Made by a program: the position numbers and the translations under genes
Notes under the pieces: model-generated
Database searches by the model: none
Told to the model about the DNA's origin: nothing
The model's input: the letters and a program-made list of their open reading frames with translations, nothing else
Source: Candidatus Obscuribacter sp.
Lineage (GTDB): Bacteria; Cyanobacteriota; Vampirovibrionia; Obscuribacterales; Obscuribacteraceae
Reading direction: 5' to 3'
DNA length: 64,000 bases
Assembly (NCBI GenBank): GCA_016712465.1
Contig: JADJQZ010000001.1
Location: forward strand, 806,001-870,000
Shown here: positions 18,110 to 27,438 of the stretch, piece by piece
Layout of the letters: each line of letters starts with the position of its first letter
Numbering within the stretch: position 1 is the stretch's first letter

Positions 18110-20805
18110 CAGCAGGTGATGACTTGGGCATTTCGCTGAAGGGCAAGGTCGGTCCGGAACTGGGGGCTGAAGCGCAGTACGCCGAGCCTGCGCCGGCTCA
18201 ATCTTGGTATCTACGGGCGGCCGCTGCGGTTTTGTTCGCACTGGTTCTGGCAGCACACCTCATCCATCATTTTCTCTTTGACCATGCACTGGTCATGTTC
18301 GCCTTTGACGGTAAGCATTATCTAGAGACCACCCGCTTGCTAACCGAAGCCGGGCAACTGCTCGTTTCCAACCCGGCCGCCTTCAACGCTGCCATATCGG
18401 CGCCCCATTTCATCAGCTATATGCTCTGGGATGGACCGGCTATCCCGGGTCTGCCGGCTTTAGTTTTCCTTGCCCTGGGCCGTTTGCCGACTGCCAATGA
18501 CTGGATGGTCTACTGCCTTTTACTGTCCAGCCTGGCCGCTGGTTCGGCGGTTCTGGTGATGCTGATTTGCAAAGACCTTTACAGCGCCGCTGCCTCAAAA
18601 AGCCGGTCCTCTCAGGCGCTGAAGTGTCTTACCTTACCTTTTTTAGCCGGGCTCGCCTACGGCCTTTATCCTTCTACTCTCGTTGCTACCGGTGTTAATC
18701 GCTCAGAGACGCTGGCTACTTTCCTGGTTATGGTCTTTATTTATGCCGGTTGCCGTCTTTTAGAAAGCCGTTCGGCCCTTATTGTTACCGGCATCACCGG
18801 TGGTTTGTTGGCCTTGACTAAGCCGGTTTTGATTCCGGTATTGGCCATGCTTTATGCTTACTTTGCCGTGGTTCCGGTTACTCTTTCCGCTGTTTTTACC
18901 GGCTCCACAGGAGAGCGACTTCGAATTTTTTCGGCTTCCTTTCTGCGCCTTCTCCTTTTAGGGGTTGTGACAATTGCTACGATTTCTCCCTGGTGTCTTT
19001 ACTCAGGGGTGAAGGCTGGGAAAGTGGCGATAACCGCAGAAAGAGGACCCTCTTACAATGCCGGTGTGGGAACGGATTTGGAGATGGATGGCTGGTGCAC
19101 CACGCCTGAGTCCAACCACGTGAATTTGATGAAAGTCTCCGATAGTCCCGGCTCCGTGTTGGCAGCCATTTGGGTGAAGCAGCCCATGGAGTTGACTGCG
19201 CTGACTCTGCGCCGGGTGGCCAGGCTCTGGTGCGATCCATGGAATGACTTCCGGGAAGTGGTTTTTGGTCTCTCCCCTCAAGGGCAGCGTTATGTTCACG
19301 TGCTCATGCTCTTTCTTGGTCTTGGCGGCGGGTACCTTCATCTCATAAACCTGTTCAGACGAAAGACCGCGTCTCGGTCTGAAGAAAGCGGCTCCGGGTC
19401 ATCCTTTCCGGCACTCAGCTCGAGGCAGAGTTTGCTCCTTGATTTACTGGTCTTGTTTGTTTTGAGTCATAGCGCTTTTGCCGTTTTTCAGGCCATGGCT
19501 CGCTATGCATTCACGGCTATGGCGGCCCTTTATTGCCTGGCCTTTTTCCTTCTGCTAATGGCCTTCAGGCTCAAGGATGGAGCGCTGCGGGCTTACTTAC
19601 TGCCGTCCCTGCTCCTGTCTGCTGGTACACTTCTGGCTCTCTACAGTATCGAACCTCTCTCCACCGCCGGACGATTGCAAGAAGAGCCGGTGGAGCTTTC
19701 CGCCGGTGAAAGTCTTTATCGCTATCTGGACATAACGGGGACCTCGGCCCGGGGCGCTCAGGCTCTCCTTCTTGTTGACAGTGACGGAGCCTGTGAGGGG
19801 CTGAAGGCTCGAGTCAATGGCGTTGAGCTAAGTGGTAGCTTCCGACCATTCAATCAGTTTAGTTCCTCCCACTACTTCCTTTTTGATACCATGGCCGAAC
19901 ATGGAGCCCAAATGCGGACCGCCGTGCAAGATTTTCGTCAGTGGCGTGCCTTACCGGTCAATGGCGCCCTCTTGAAAGATGGACGAAACGTTCTGCAAGT
20001 AACCAATGGTGCCGGCGTACCCCTCACCATATACGGTGACCGACCCGGTGCCGGTGCATTCTGCTCCTCTCCGCAAATGTCCTGGCGCCTGCCTTCGCCT
20101 GATTATTTCGGCTCCGATCGGATGCTTGTTTCCGTGACCTCTCTGGAATCCCGCATTGCTTCCTTGCGCCCTGCCTTTGGCTTTAAGGCGCAGGGAAAGG
20201 AAGTGCAACCTCGTCTTTTACTGGCTCTTTCCAGTAGTCCGCGCTTCGGAGCGAGCCCTGTTTCCACTCAGCTGAGGGTGCCCTTCCAGAGCGTCAGCAG
20301 TGTTACACTTCCGCTTGACTGCAAGCGTTTCCACTGGTTTAGCCGCGGCGAGGAAGATACCCTGGTGGTCAATAAGGATGTCCTCAAGGCCGTGGGAGTT
20401 CTTACTACTCAACTGCCTTGTCGTCTCACCTCCGACGGGGCCGCTCCCCTCACTCAGGTTCGCCTCACTTTGCGAGGACAGGCCCGTTGTCTTTCCGGTC
20501 CGGGTCGGCTTGGTGTTGACGTAGCTATCAAATCCCCCTCTCGTATGCAGGGGCTTGGCTGTGTGCCTGATTTTATCTCTGTCGGCAAAGACTGGACTGA
20601 TTTTTCCGTCAGCGACATGGTGCCCCTGGCTTTCATGGGCGGCAATATAGACGGCGTTTCTGTGGGCTTCGCGCCTTGTCCGCGGTTGGAGACTCAATAT
20701 GGTCCGGGTCGGCACTGCTCCAACTTGCGCCTTCGCAACCTGCAGGTGACCATAGAAGGTGTAGCATCTTACGACCTCGGTTATGGCAAGATTCGTTACT
20801 ACTAA
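18106..20805 (+). CDS. GT-C-like polytopic membrane glycosyltransferase with large extracytoplasmic C-terminal domain
   Basis: 899 residues if begun at TTG 18106, which overlaps the previous stop as TTGA; TTG 18124 (after AGCAGG) is an alternative. Membrane helices begin near residue 40 (AAAVLFALVLAAHLIHHFLF) and continue to about 530, in the PMT/ArnT-like layout: first loop VMFAFDGKHYLETTR, then TGVNRSETLATFLV and LLALTKPVLIPVLAMLYAYF. The final 370 residues are soluble, beta-rich and probably periplasmic, with a DLGYGKIRYY end. Such C-terminal domains bind glycan or acceptor in related enzymes, but here that is inference. Converges with the gene at 20821, 15 bp apart. Confidence 0.7.
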   Translation: MTAGDDLGISLKGKVGPELGAEAQYAEPAPAQSWYLRAAAAVLFALVLAAHLIHHFLFDHALVMFAFDGKHYLETTRLLTEAGQLLVSNPAAFNAAISAPHFISYMLWDGPAIPGLPALVFLALGRLPTANDWMVYCLLLSSLAAGSAVLVMLICKDLYSAAASKSRSSQALKCLTLPFLAGLAYGLYPSTLVATGVNRSETLATFLVMVFIYAGCRLLESRSALIVTGITGGLLALTKPVLIPVLAMLYAYFAVVPVTLSAVFTGSTGERLRIFSASFLRLLLLGVVTIATISPWCLYSGVKAGKVAITAERGPSYNAGVGTDLEMDGWCTTPESNHVNLMKVSDSPGSVLAAIWVKQPMELTALTLRRVARLWCDPWNDFREVVFGLSPQGQRYVHVLMLFLGLGGGYLHLINLFRRKTASRSEESGSGSSFPALSSRQSLLLDLLVLFVLSHSAFAVFQAMARYAFTAMAALYCLAFFLLLMAFRLKDGALRAYLLPSLLLSAGTLLALYSIEPLSTAGRLQEEPVELSAGESLYRYLDITGTSARGAQALLLVDSDGACEGLKARVNGVELSGSFRPFNQFSSSHYFLFDTMAEHGAQMRTAVQDFRQWRALPVNGALLKDGRNVLQVTNGAGVPLTIYGDRPGAGAFCSSPQMSWRLPSPDYFGSDRMLVSVTSLESRIASLRPAFGFKAQGKEVQPRLLLALSSSPRFGASPVSTQLRVPFQSVSSVTLPLDCKRFHWFSRGEEDTLVVNKDVLKAVGVLTTQLPCRLTSDGAAPLTQVRLTLRGQARCLSGPGRLGVDVAIKSPSRMQGLGCVPDFISVGKDWTDFSVSDMVPLAFMGGNIDGVSVGFAPCPRLETQYGPGRHCSNLRLRNLQVTIEGVASYDLGYGKIRYY

Positions 20806-20820
20806 GTTTGTTATTCGTTT

Positions 20821-22497
20821 TCAGGGACGTTTGATGCGCCGGTAGAGCTTGATTGTGCTGCTGTCCGGTAAGGTCTTCTGTCCAATCAGCTTAAAAGATG
20901 GGCTTGTAGCTAGCAGTGTTTCTAATGCTTTGTAGGCTTTCTCACTTTCTTGGTCGGCCAGATTCTTGCCGTTGAAGCCGTCTTTGACCAGGTACCAGTC
21001 AAAGTAATCTATGTCACCCTGGGTACATGTGAAGACATCACCATTGAGAGTAAAGCGGCGGAAGGTGGAGATGCTGATGGGATAATTGGCAAGCAGAAAG
21101 GCTACCGTCATGGTGTGTACGCTCAGTTCTTTAGTACTGGGCAGCATGTTGAGGGTACACTTGCCGCCTTTCTCATAGGTGCGAATTTGCTCTATTAGCC
21201 ATTCTTGTCCCCAGGGGTCGCCGGCCGGTACCGGTGCAAAACCGGGACCCACCAGGTCTGTCTCACAGCGAGTCAGAGTTTTTGCCATGTTAACCAGACT
21301 TTCCGGCATCTTGATCGGATAAGGGCTGAAGTTCAAAAGCAGGTACTGTGTCAGGGCCAGAACTAAAGTCAGGAGAGCGGCCAGTCTGAGAGGTTTGCCG
21401 TAGGCGCCGCTTTGCCACCAGGCCGCCAGAAGGAGAGCCGTTTCCAGGGCGGGCGACAGGAGCGCCGGCATGATATAACGCGCTTCGGCATTATTCATGG
21501 AAAGCAGGCACATGAGCGGAATGCCCGTGACCATGGCGCTTAGCAAAAGCATTCTAGGCAGGGAGGTGAGGGCCCTTGGTAGGGAGCCTATGGAGATAAG
21601 CCAGAGAAGAAAGAGAAGCGGCGACATGAGGGACGGCAGGCTGGTTAGATAGAGCCAGAGATGCTCGAAGAAGACCAGGAAAGGTCCGGCATGCTGGGTA
21701 GCCTGCGGCGTGTAGTAATCGCGCCAGGCTGAGAGACTTTCACGATTGGGGATGAGCCAGATTAGCAGCGAGAGTGCCGCGCTGAGCGCAGCGGCAAAGA
21801 GCTGACAGAGGGCTTTCTTATCCTTTTGGGCGGCGCTCCTGACCAGGAGCAGAAGCCCCGGCACAAGTAAGAAAACCATGGCTGCTTGTTTGGCGGTGAC
21901 TGCCAGGGAAAGGGCGATACACATAAAGATGGTGTTGGCGGTGCTTTTCTTTTGCCACCACTGGGCCATGGCGCAAAGACCAAAGGAAGAGAGGGCGATA
22001 TGGCCGAAATCCAGCATTTGAGAGTGGCTGTATTGTGCCACCGTGGGATAACAGTTGATTAAAATCACAGCGAAAGAGGCGGCTCTCCAACTGCCCCCGC
22101 TCAGGCGGATCAGGCGAGCCATACTGCCCGATAGAAGCAAGAGATAAAGCACGTTCACGAGAGCGTCCGAGAAGCGACCGTAGCCGAAGAGGGCTTTGGA
22201 CGCTCCAAAGATCAGATGTTGAGTGAGAGGGTAGTTGAAGCTGACTGTGAGAAATTCGTGCCAGAAACTGCTCTGAAGTATGTGGGGATGGCGCAGTAGC
22301 TGTGCATATTTGATGGCGTCCTGAAAGTGAGAACCGGCGTCCCAGAGTGGAAAGCTGTGGTCCAGGCACCACCAGTAGGCAAGCAAGCAGGCAAAGACCA
22401 GGGTGGCGCCGAGGCAGGCCAGGGCCCCTTCTTTATCGGACCTTGAATTCTGCGGCGGCACCAAGCTCGCTTCTACTTGTTGCGATTCTGAAGGCAT
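20821..22497 (-). CDS. GT-C-like polytopic membrane glycosyltransferase
   Basis: 558 residues, about 11 helices. First helix ACLGATLVFACLLAYWWCL (about residues 27-45), followed by HSFPLWDAGSHFQDAIKYAQLL with the acidic residue expected for the GT-C active site, and YPTVAQYSHSQMLDFGHIALSS. The last 150 residues are extracytoplasmic (TRCETDLVGPGFAPVPAGDPWGQ and ending SSTIKLYRRIKRP). Single gene on the minus strand, convergent with the preceding GT-C gene and divergent from the sugar-nucleotide gene at 22759. ATG 22497 is the natural start. Substrate not predictable. Confidence 0.65.
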   Translation of the reverse strand: MPSESQQVEASLVPPQNSRSDKEGALACLGATLVFACLLAYWWCLDHSFPLWDAGSHFQDAIKYAQLLRHPHILQSSFWHEFLTVSFNYPLTQHLIFGASKALFGYGRFSDALVNVLYLLLLSGSMARLIRLSGGSWRAASFAVILINCYPTVAQYSHSQMLDFGHIALSSFGLCAMAQWWQKKSTANTIFMCIALSLAVTAKQAAMVFLLVPGLLLLVRSAAQKDKKALCQLFAAALSAALSLLIWLIPNRESLSAWRDYYTPQATQHAGPFLVFFEHLWLYLTSLPSLMSPLLFLLWLISIGSLPRALTSLPRMLLLSAMVTGIPLMCLLSMNNAEARYIMPALLSPALETALLLAAWWQSGAYGKPLRLAALLTLVLALTQYLLLNFSPYPIKMPESLVNMAKTLTRCETDLVGPGFAPVPAGDPWGQEWLIEQIRTYEKGGKCTLNMLPSTKELSVHTMTVAFLLANYPISISTFRRFTLNGDVFTCTQGDIDYFDWYLVKDGFNGKNLADQESEKAYKALETLLATSPSFKLIGQKTLPDSSTIKLYRRIKRP

Positions 22498-22758
22498 GGA
22501 AGAAGCTTAGAACATTTCCCTGACGATTTGCTGAAGGGTTTAACAGGGGATATTTCTCCTCTTAAATAATTCTTCCTATGCGCTGGGGGTATCCTGCCTT
22601 AATATTCGTCATATATCGACCCCCGTTTTGCTCGGGCTTCGCCTTCCGGCGGGCCGGGGCAAATTTGAAAGTAAAATCGCCGAGTAAATTTGACCCTCTA
22701 GCTAAAGTAAGGCCAGGCATCGCTCAATTTATCACCAGTTCCCCTCGGGAGATGTTCC

Positions 22759-23625
22759 ATGAAACACGCCATAATTCTTGCCGGTGGTGCCGGCGAAAGA
22801 ATGCGTCCGGTGCAAGAAGACAGACCTAAGTGCATGGTCTCCGTCATGGGACGTCCGCTCCTTGCCTGTATGATTCAATGGCTTACGGCATACGGAATCC
22901 GCAATATCACCCTGGCTTGCGGCTACAAGTACGAACTGATTCAGCAATATTTCGGGGATGGCTCATCCCTGGGTGTCACCATCAATTACCTGATAGAAGA
23001 TGAGCCCCTGGGCTCGGGCGGTGCGCTCAAGAATGCGCTGCGTTTTCTCTCGCCTCTTGAGGAATCGGTGCTGGTTGTAAACGCCGACTCCATCACCAAT
23101 CTCAACCTGGGCGATCTCTTTGCCTATCACGAACAGAAGAATGCTCGTGTGACCATGGTTTCGGTACCCATGCTCAGTCCCTACGGCGTGGTTGATTTCA
23201 ATGAAAGAGGGCAGGTAACCGCTTTCCGTGAAAAGCCGGAGCTGCCCTACTGGGTCAATGCCGGTATTTATGTGGTAGACCCTTCCATCTACGAGCAGCT
23301 ACCCGACCGTGGCGAACACGAACAGTTCACCTTCCCGCTTCTGGCCGAGAAAGGTCAGCTCCATGCCTTCAAGAGCACGGCCTTCTGGCGTTCCATCAAC
23401 ACTGTGCGTGATATAGGCGAACTGAGAGCCGACATGGAGAAGCTCTTCTTCTCGCTCTTCTTCTCTCCGGTGGTCAGTTATGCCGCTAATCAGGCCGTGA
23501 AGCAAGCCAGTGTCGGTCATGCCTTCAATGCCCAGACCGTCGCCCCCAGGGCGGTTATAGAGCCGCCCTCCGAGGAAAGAGAGGAAGTGCCGATGGTTAG
23601 CGTTAACCGCATTTCCCTGGTTTAA
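22759..23625 (+). CDS. Sugar-1-phosphate nucleotidyltransferase (mannose/heptose-1-P guanylyltransferase-like)
   Basis: 288 residues: MKHAIILAGGAGERMRPVQEDRPKC at the start, GSGGALKNAL (about 90-100), VVNADSITNLNLGDL as the metal-binding region, FREKPELPYWVNAGIYVVDP in the sugar-binding half. The short form without hexapeptide repeats resembles HddC/ManC-type N-terminal domains. The usual G-G-x-G-T-R loop is G-G-A-G-E-R here, so the Thr is Glu. About 50 extra C-terminal residues beyond the catalytic domain look unstructured (VAPRAVIEPPSEERE). Start ATG 22759 with a CGGGAGATG ribosome site 8 bases upstream. Probably supplies a GDP- or other NDP-sugar to neighbouring transferases. Confidence 0.8.
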   Translation: MKHAIILAGGAGERMRPVQEDRPKCMVSVMGRPLLACMIQWLTAYGIRNITLACGYKYELIQQYFGDGSSLGVTINYLIEDEPLGSGGALKNALRFLSPLEESVLVVNADSITNLNLGDLFAYHEQKNARVTMVSVPMLSPYGVVDFNERGQVTAFREKPELPYWVNAGIYVVDPSIYEQLPDRGEHEQFTFPLLAEKGQLHAFKSTAFWRSINTVRDIGELRADMEKLFFSLFFSPVVSYAANQAVKQASVGHAFNAQTVAPRAVIEPPSEEREEVPMVSVNRISLV

Positions 23626-23776
23626 ATCCTCAAAAGGTCAGGCTAAGAAAGTTTAATGAAGTGCAAGGGCATTTCCCGGCAATTGCATTGAACTTTTTAG
23701 CGCGCAATTACGTTTATGAAAGGGTAGATTGCCTGAGGGTAGTCTGGGGCATCTCCTTTGAACTGAGGTAAGCGCG

Positions 23777-24142
23777 ATGAAATGGAACGTTCTGCCTGGA
23801 AAGACGCTGAGTCTGGCCCTCTCTCTGGTTTTTGCCTGTGGGCTGCTCTTATTTGAGAACTGTGAGCCGGCTCAGGCTCAAGGGGTTCCTGGGGCGGCTG
23901 TCGGCTCCGATATGGGCAGTGCCGCCGGTGGCGGCGGTCAGATGAGGGGCAAGCACCGGCGCGGTCATAGAGGTGGCGGTAAAGGGCATAAAGGCGGTGG
24001 GCGAGCCAAAATGATGCAGCGCTTTGACACCAATGGCGACGGAAAGCTGGATGAGGCAGAAAAGGCCAACCTCAAGAAGTTCAGAGCCGAGCGCAAAGCT
24101 CAGCGCCAGGCCATGCAAAACGACGGCAGCCGCAGGCACTGA
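23777..24142 (+). CDS. Small secreted EF-hand protein
   Basis: 121 residues. Signal peptide (hydrophobic about 8-26, AQA-QG cleavage region near 34-36), a Gly/His/Lys/Arg-rich linker (GKHRRGHRGGGKGHKGGG), then one EF-hand loop FDTNGDGKLDEAE with canonical Ca ligands D, N, D, K-backbone, D, E, and a basic helix. Predicted to be exported and to bind calcium; partner unknown. Start ATG 23777 is preceded by GAGGTAAGCGCG. Stands alone between the nucleotidyltransferase and the ABC ATPase, 95 bp before the latter. Confidence 0.7.
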   Translation: MKWNVLPGKTLSLALSLVFACGLLLFENCEPAQAQGVPGAAVGSDMGSAAGGGGQMRGKHRRGHRGGGKGHKGGGRAKMMQRFDTNGDGKLDEAEKANLKKFRAERKAQRQAMQNDGSRRH

Positions 24143-24237
24143 GAGCCGGTCCTGTAAAGTGCTGATTGGACCCTTCTCATGGGGATCGAGTCCTGATGTG
24201 CTAACATCTTGGGAACTGCGTTGTCTTTTGTGGAACC

Positions 24238-25044
24238 ATGAGCCAGACCAATTCCAGCCAATTCAAAGTTGAAGTAACAGATGTATGCAAGCGCTATAAC
24301 ATCTACGATAAGCCCGTAGATAGGCTCAAGGAGCTTGTTACACGCAATCGACTTTGCTGCCACCGCGAGTACTGGGCTTTGCGGGATATCAATGTGCAGT
24401 TCCCCAAAGGTGTGACTGCTCTCATTGGTCCTAACGGCTCCGGTAAGTCTACCCTGCTGCAGATTATCGCCGGGGTGTTGGAACCGACTTCCGGCACTGT
24501 AGAAAGACGCGGTCGCATAACTGCTATCTTGGAATTAGGTGCCGGTTTTCAGCCGGATTACAGCGGCAGAGAAAACGTAATTTTGAACGGCATGATCCTG
24601 GGCATAAGCCGGGAGGAAATGGAAACGCGCATAGAATCCATTGCTGAATTCGCCGAGATTGGCGACTTCTTTGATCAGCCCATTAAGACATATTCCAGCG
24701 GTATGGTGGTGCGCCTGGCCTTTGCCACCGCCGTTAGTGTCGAGCCCGAAATCCTGCTTGTGGATGAAGCCATGGCTGTTGGTGATCAGAACTTTCAGAC
24801 CAAGTGCCGGGACCACATCTGGAAAATGAAGCAGTCAGGCAAGACCATCATCTTCGTTACCCACGACATGGACATGGTTCGCTCCTGGTGTGATCAAGCC
24901 GTACTATTGAATGGCGGTCAAACTGTCAAGGTCGGCGATGTCAACGAAGTAGTGGAAGCCTTCGAAGATTTGATGAATCACCACGAGAAAGTAGCAGTGA
25001 AGCGCTTTACGGCTCCGGCAGAGGCCGCTAAGGCCGGTGTCTAA
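24238..25044 (+). CDS. ABC transporter ATP-binding subunit, polysaccharide/teichoic-acid export type
   Basis: 268 residues. Powers export of a lipid-linked glycan with a two-subunit transporter (Wzt/TagH/KpsT type). Walker A GPNGSGKST, Q-loop region ELGAGFQPDYSGREN, signature TYSSGMVVRLAFA (degenerate YSSGM as usual for this subgroup), Walker B ILLVDEAMAVGD, switch His in IFVTHD. The N-terminal RYNIYDKPVDRLKELV is characteristic of the Wzt group. It lacks the C-terminal carbohydrate-binding domain of O9a-type Wzt. No ABC-2 permease is in the window, so its partner must lie elsewhere. Followed 74 bp later by a GT2 gene. Confidence 0.92.
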   Translation: MSQTNSSQFKVEVTDVCKRYNIYDKPVDRLKELVTRNRLCCHREYWALRDINVQFPKGVTALIGPNGSGKSTLLQIIAGVLEPTSGTVERRGRITAILELGAGFQPDYSGRENVILNGMILGISREEMETRIESIAEFAEIGDFFDQPIKTYSSGMVVRLAFATAVSVEPEILLVDEAMAVGDQNFQTKCRDHIWKMKQSGKTIIFVTHDMDMVRSWCDQAVLLNGGQTVKVGDVNEVVEAFEDLMNHHEKVAVKRFTAPAEAAKAGV

Positions 25045-25118
25045 GCCTTCATCTGTTCCGGTGTTGAACAACAGCATGCAACATCTCACTCGGTTGAATA
25101 GACAGTAGAAAGAATTTT

Positions 25119-26198
25119 ATGGCAGATCTGGTTTCCGTACTTCTTCCGGTGTTCAACGGCGCTGCCTTCCTGAATCAGGCTGTAGAAAGTTTGCTTGCGC
25201 AGTCGTACAGAAATCTGGAAATAATTGCCGTGGATGACGGGTCTACCGATGGTAGTGTGGAAATTTTGCAAACCTATGCAGCTTCCGACAGTCGGTTTAG
25301 ATTTTTCCAGAACGAGGAGAACCTGGGACTTTTCGCCAATTACAATCGCTGCATGGAACTAGCTCAGGGGTCTTACATCAAGCCCTTCGCCCAGGACGAT
25401 ATCCTTTATTCTGATTGCATATCCAAGGCTTGCGACATTCTCTCAAGCCGCCCTGAAGTCAGTCTGGTTCTAACCGGTAAAGACTTCTTGGATCAAGATG
25501 GCGGCATTAAACCTGCTCCTTGTCTCAATAGGGAAGGTATCCTTCGCGGTAAAGATTTGATTACCTGGAGCTTGATCTTGCTCGACAATCGGCTTGGTGA
25601 GCCGGTAGTCGGCATGTTTAGAGCCAAAGATAAAGGTTATGGTTACGATACTCGCTATTTTCACTTTGGAGATCTTGAGTTTTGGTTCCGACTTCTAGAG
25701 CGGGGTGATCTCTACTTTATCAACGAAAGACTTTGTGCGTTTCGCTTCCATTCAGGAGCCACGACGGTATTCAATCATCGTCATCTGCGCGACATACTTG
25801 ACGGTTTTCGGCTTGGTCATCAGTATTTTGACTATCTTTCAGCTATCGGTGAGACGAAAGAACATTTTCAAAAACGCCTGATAGAATTTGCCGCTCTGCA
25901 GGTTGATCATCTCGTGCGTGAGCAAGGGCTTGATTTGGATTCGGTGCGACGAACGCCACCGGAGACTATTCCTGGCGGCACACTTAACCTGGCTGATGAT
26001 TTCGCTCAGGTTTTGTTCCTTTCTTTGCGCTATCTGACACCTACGCTATCCGAACTGGATCATCTCAAGCGCTGTCGCGAGAAGGACCACGATAACTTCC
26101 AGAAAGAAATCGATAAAATCCACGCTTCTATATCCTGGAAAGTGACAGCCCCCCTTCGGGCTATTCGCAAGCCGGTGAAAGCAATCATGAAAGACTGA
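25119..26198 (+). CDS. Family 2 glycosyltransferase
   Basis: 359 residues. GT-A domain: VSVLLPVFNGAAFLNQAVESL, IIAVDDGSTDGSVEIL, NLGLFANYNRCMELA, and KPFAQDDIL as the D-x-D-equivalent pair. The C-terminal 130 residues are helical with a coiled-coil-like end (KRCREKDHDNFQKEIDKIH) and a basic tail (ISWKVTAPLRAIRKPVKAIMKD), a pattern often found in GT2 enzymes that sit on the membrane. Start ATG 25119 preceded by AGAAAGAA. Probably part of the same glycan-export unit as the ABC ATPase. Converges with the cytochrome gene, 6 bp between stops. Confidence 0.88.
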   Translation: MADLVSVLLPVFNGAAFLNQAVESLLAQSYRNLEIIAVDDGSTDGSVEILQTYAASDSRFRFFQNEENLGLFANYNRCMELAQGSYIKPFAQDDILYSDCISKACDILSSRPEVSLVLTGKDFLDQDGGIKPAPCLNREGILRGKDLITWSLILLDNRLGEPVVGMFRAKDKGYGYDTRYFHFGDLEFWFRLLERGDLYFINERLCAFRFHSGATTVFNHRHLRDILDGFRLGHQYFDYLSAIGETKEHFQKRLIEFAALQVDHLVREQGLDLDSVRRTPPETIPGGTLNLADDFAQVLFLSLRYLTPTLSELDHLKRCREKDHDNFQKEIDKIHASISWKVTAPLRAIRKPVKAIMKD

Positions 26199-26204
26199 GG
26201 TCTT

Positions 26205-27122
26205 CTATTTCTTCAGGCTTGATAGAAATACCGAAATGGCATGAATGTCTTCGGGGGTTAGCTTGGATGCGGGCATGCTTATGTGATTGGTGGGTGCATC
26301 AGCACCGCTGGAGGAGCCTTCCTTGACGTTATCGAAGCCCAGAGCTTTCAGCTCGGCGCGGGTGATTCGTCCTTCGATATAGTCGATACTGCGACGACTG
26401 CCTATCCCGGCCAGGTTGGGAGCCAGTCTGCCGCCCAGGCTGCCGACGGCATGGCAAGCCAGGCAACCACCGCTGAGAAAGCGTTTGCGTCCGTTTTCCG
26501 CCAGCGCCAGGTCGGAAGGCAATTTGGTACTGTCTTGCGGCGTGGGGTTGCTCAACTTCTCTTCGCTACTTTCTTCCCGGGCATGACCGTAAACCTGGTA
26601 ACCGCCGCTGGGCGCCGGCAAGCTCATCAAGAAATCGGCAATTTTCTGGGACTGAGCCAGGGGCAGACGCGGGTGCGGCATAAGCTCTTCGTCTTTGTAG
26701 CGGCGGGCGAATTCGGTAGTGAATTTATCTCCCAGTGTGATTCTGGCAATCACATAGGGTCTGCCCCGGTAAGCGCCGATACCATCCAGGGGCGGAGCCA
26801 GGCAACCGCCTTTGTCGGCCACGGAGTGGCAGTTGGAGCAATTATTGGCGGCAAAGAGAGCTTTGCCGGCGGCAATAGCTTCCGCTTTCTTGCCGCTTGT
26901 GCTGCTGTCACCCTTGTAGGGCTTTACCTTTACGACGGCAAATTTGTCGGAATCGCTTTTGTTTGGAGCCGCCGTGGGTGCCGCAGCGGCGTTGATCTGG
27001 GCCAGCGCTGCGATAGTTATGGCGGCCAGGGCTGTTTTAACCTGGGTTTTTCTTACCAGGGTGCGGTCCGAGCCGCTGCCGCTTGCGGTGTTTGTAAGGC
27101 TTGTAACTTGGCGGTTCTTCAT
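26205..27122 (-). CDS. Exported diheme cytochrome c
   Basis: 305 residues. Positively charged N-terminus and signal helix (about residues 28-48, ending AAAA-P). Two heme-binding motifs: C95-S-N-C98-H99 and C220-L-A-C223-H224, each followed by LAPxLxGIGxxR and an R-I-T segment, indicating duplicated class I domains. Candidate axial methionines are M148 (ELMPHPRL) and M283 (ISMPASKL). Expected to carry electrons in the periplasm or as part of an oxidase/dehydrogenase complex, but no oxidase gene is adjacent. Shares a 316-bp divergent spacer with the kinase gene. Confidence 0.88.
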   Translation of the reverse strand: MKNRQVTSLTNTASGSGSDRTLVRKTQVKTALAAITIAALAQINAAAAPTAAPNKSDSDKFAVVKVKPYKGDSSTSGKKAEAIAAGKALFAANNCSNCHSVADKGGCLAPPLDGIGAYRGRPYVIARITLGDKFTTEFARRYKDEELMPHPRLPLAQSQKIADFLMSLPAPSGGYQVYGHAREESSEEKLSNPTPQDSTKLPSDLALAENGRKRFLSGGCLACHAVGSLGGRLAPNLAGIGSRRSIDYIEGRITRAELKALGFDNVKEGSSSGADAPTNHISMPASKLTPEDIHAISVFLSSLKK

Positions 27123-27438
27123 CGCTTGTCAACGGTTCTCTTGAAGGGGCGGACCTGGATGCAACAGAGCATTCCGATACTTATGGGAGCTATCTTAACC
27201 TCAGCAGCGGAAAAATTTGTCGCTATCTGTAAAGTAAATCTAGACCTTTGGAATCCCCACAGGCAACCTCTGAAGGGATGAATTTTCGGCTCCCATGGGT
27301 GCAAAATCGCTTTTGCCCCGGGGGCGGCTGGAATAAAAAAACTGGGCGACTCGGTCACTGGTGAACCCTTTTGCAATATTTTGGGTTTAATCTAGTTGTC
27401 AATGCTCGATCATAGGCAGAGTATCTTTCAGGAGTTCG
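27123..27438. other. Divergent intergenic region between cytochrome c and kinase genes
   Basis: 316 bp without a supportable gene. It is presumably the promoter region for both divergent genes. An imperfect dyad, GGTCAC-TG-GTGAACC, lies around 27353-27366, a possible operator. AGGAG at 27430-27434 is the kinase ribosome site. I see no clear -35/-10 pair or riboswitch. Confidence 0.4.

Noticed and set aside
26283..27281. Long plus-strand open frame (332 codons)
   Set aside because: Antisense to the diheme cytochrome c, whose two CxxCH motifs and signal peptide leave no doubt about strand.
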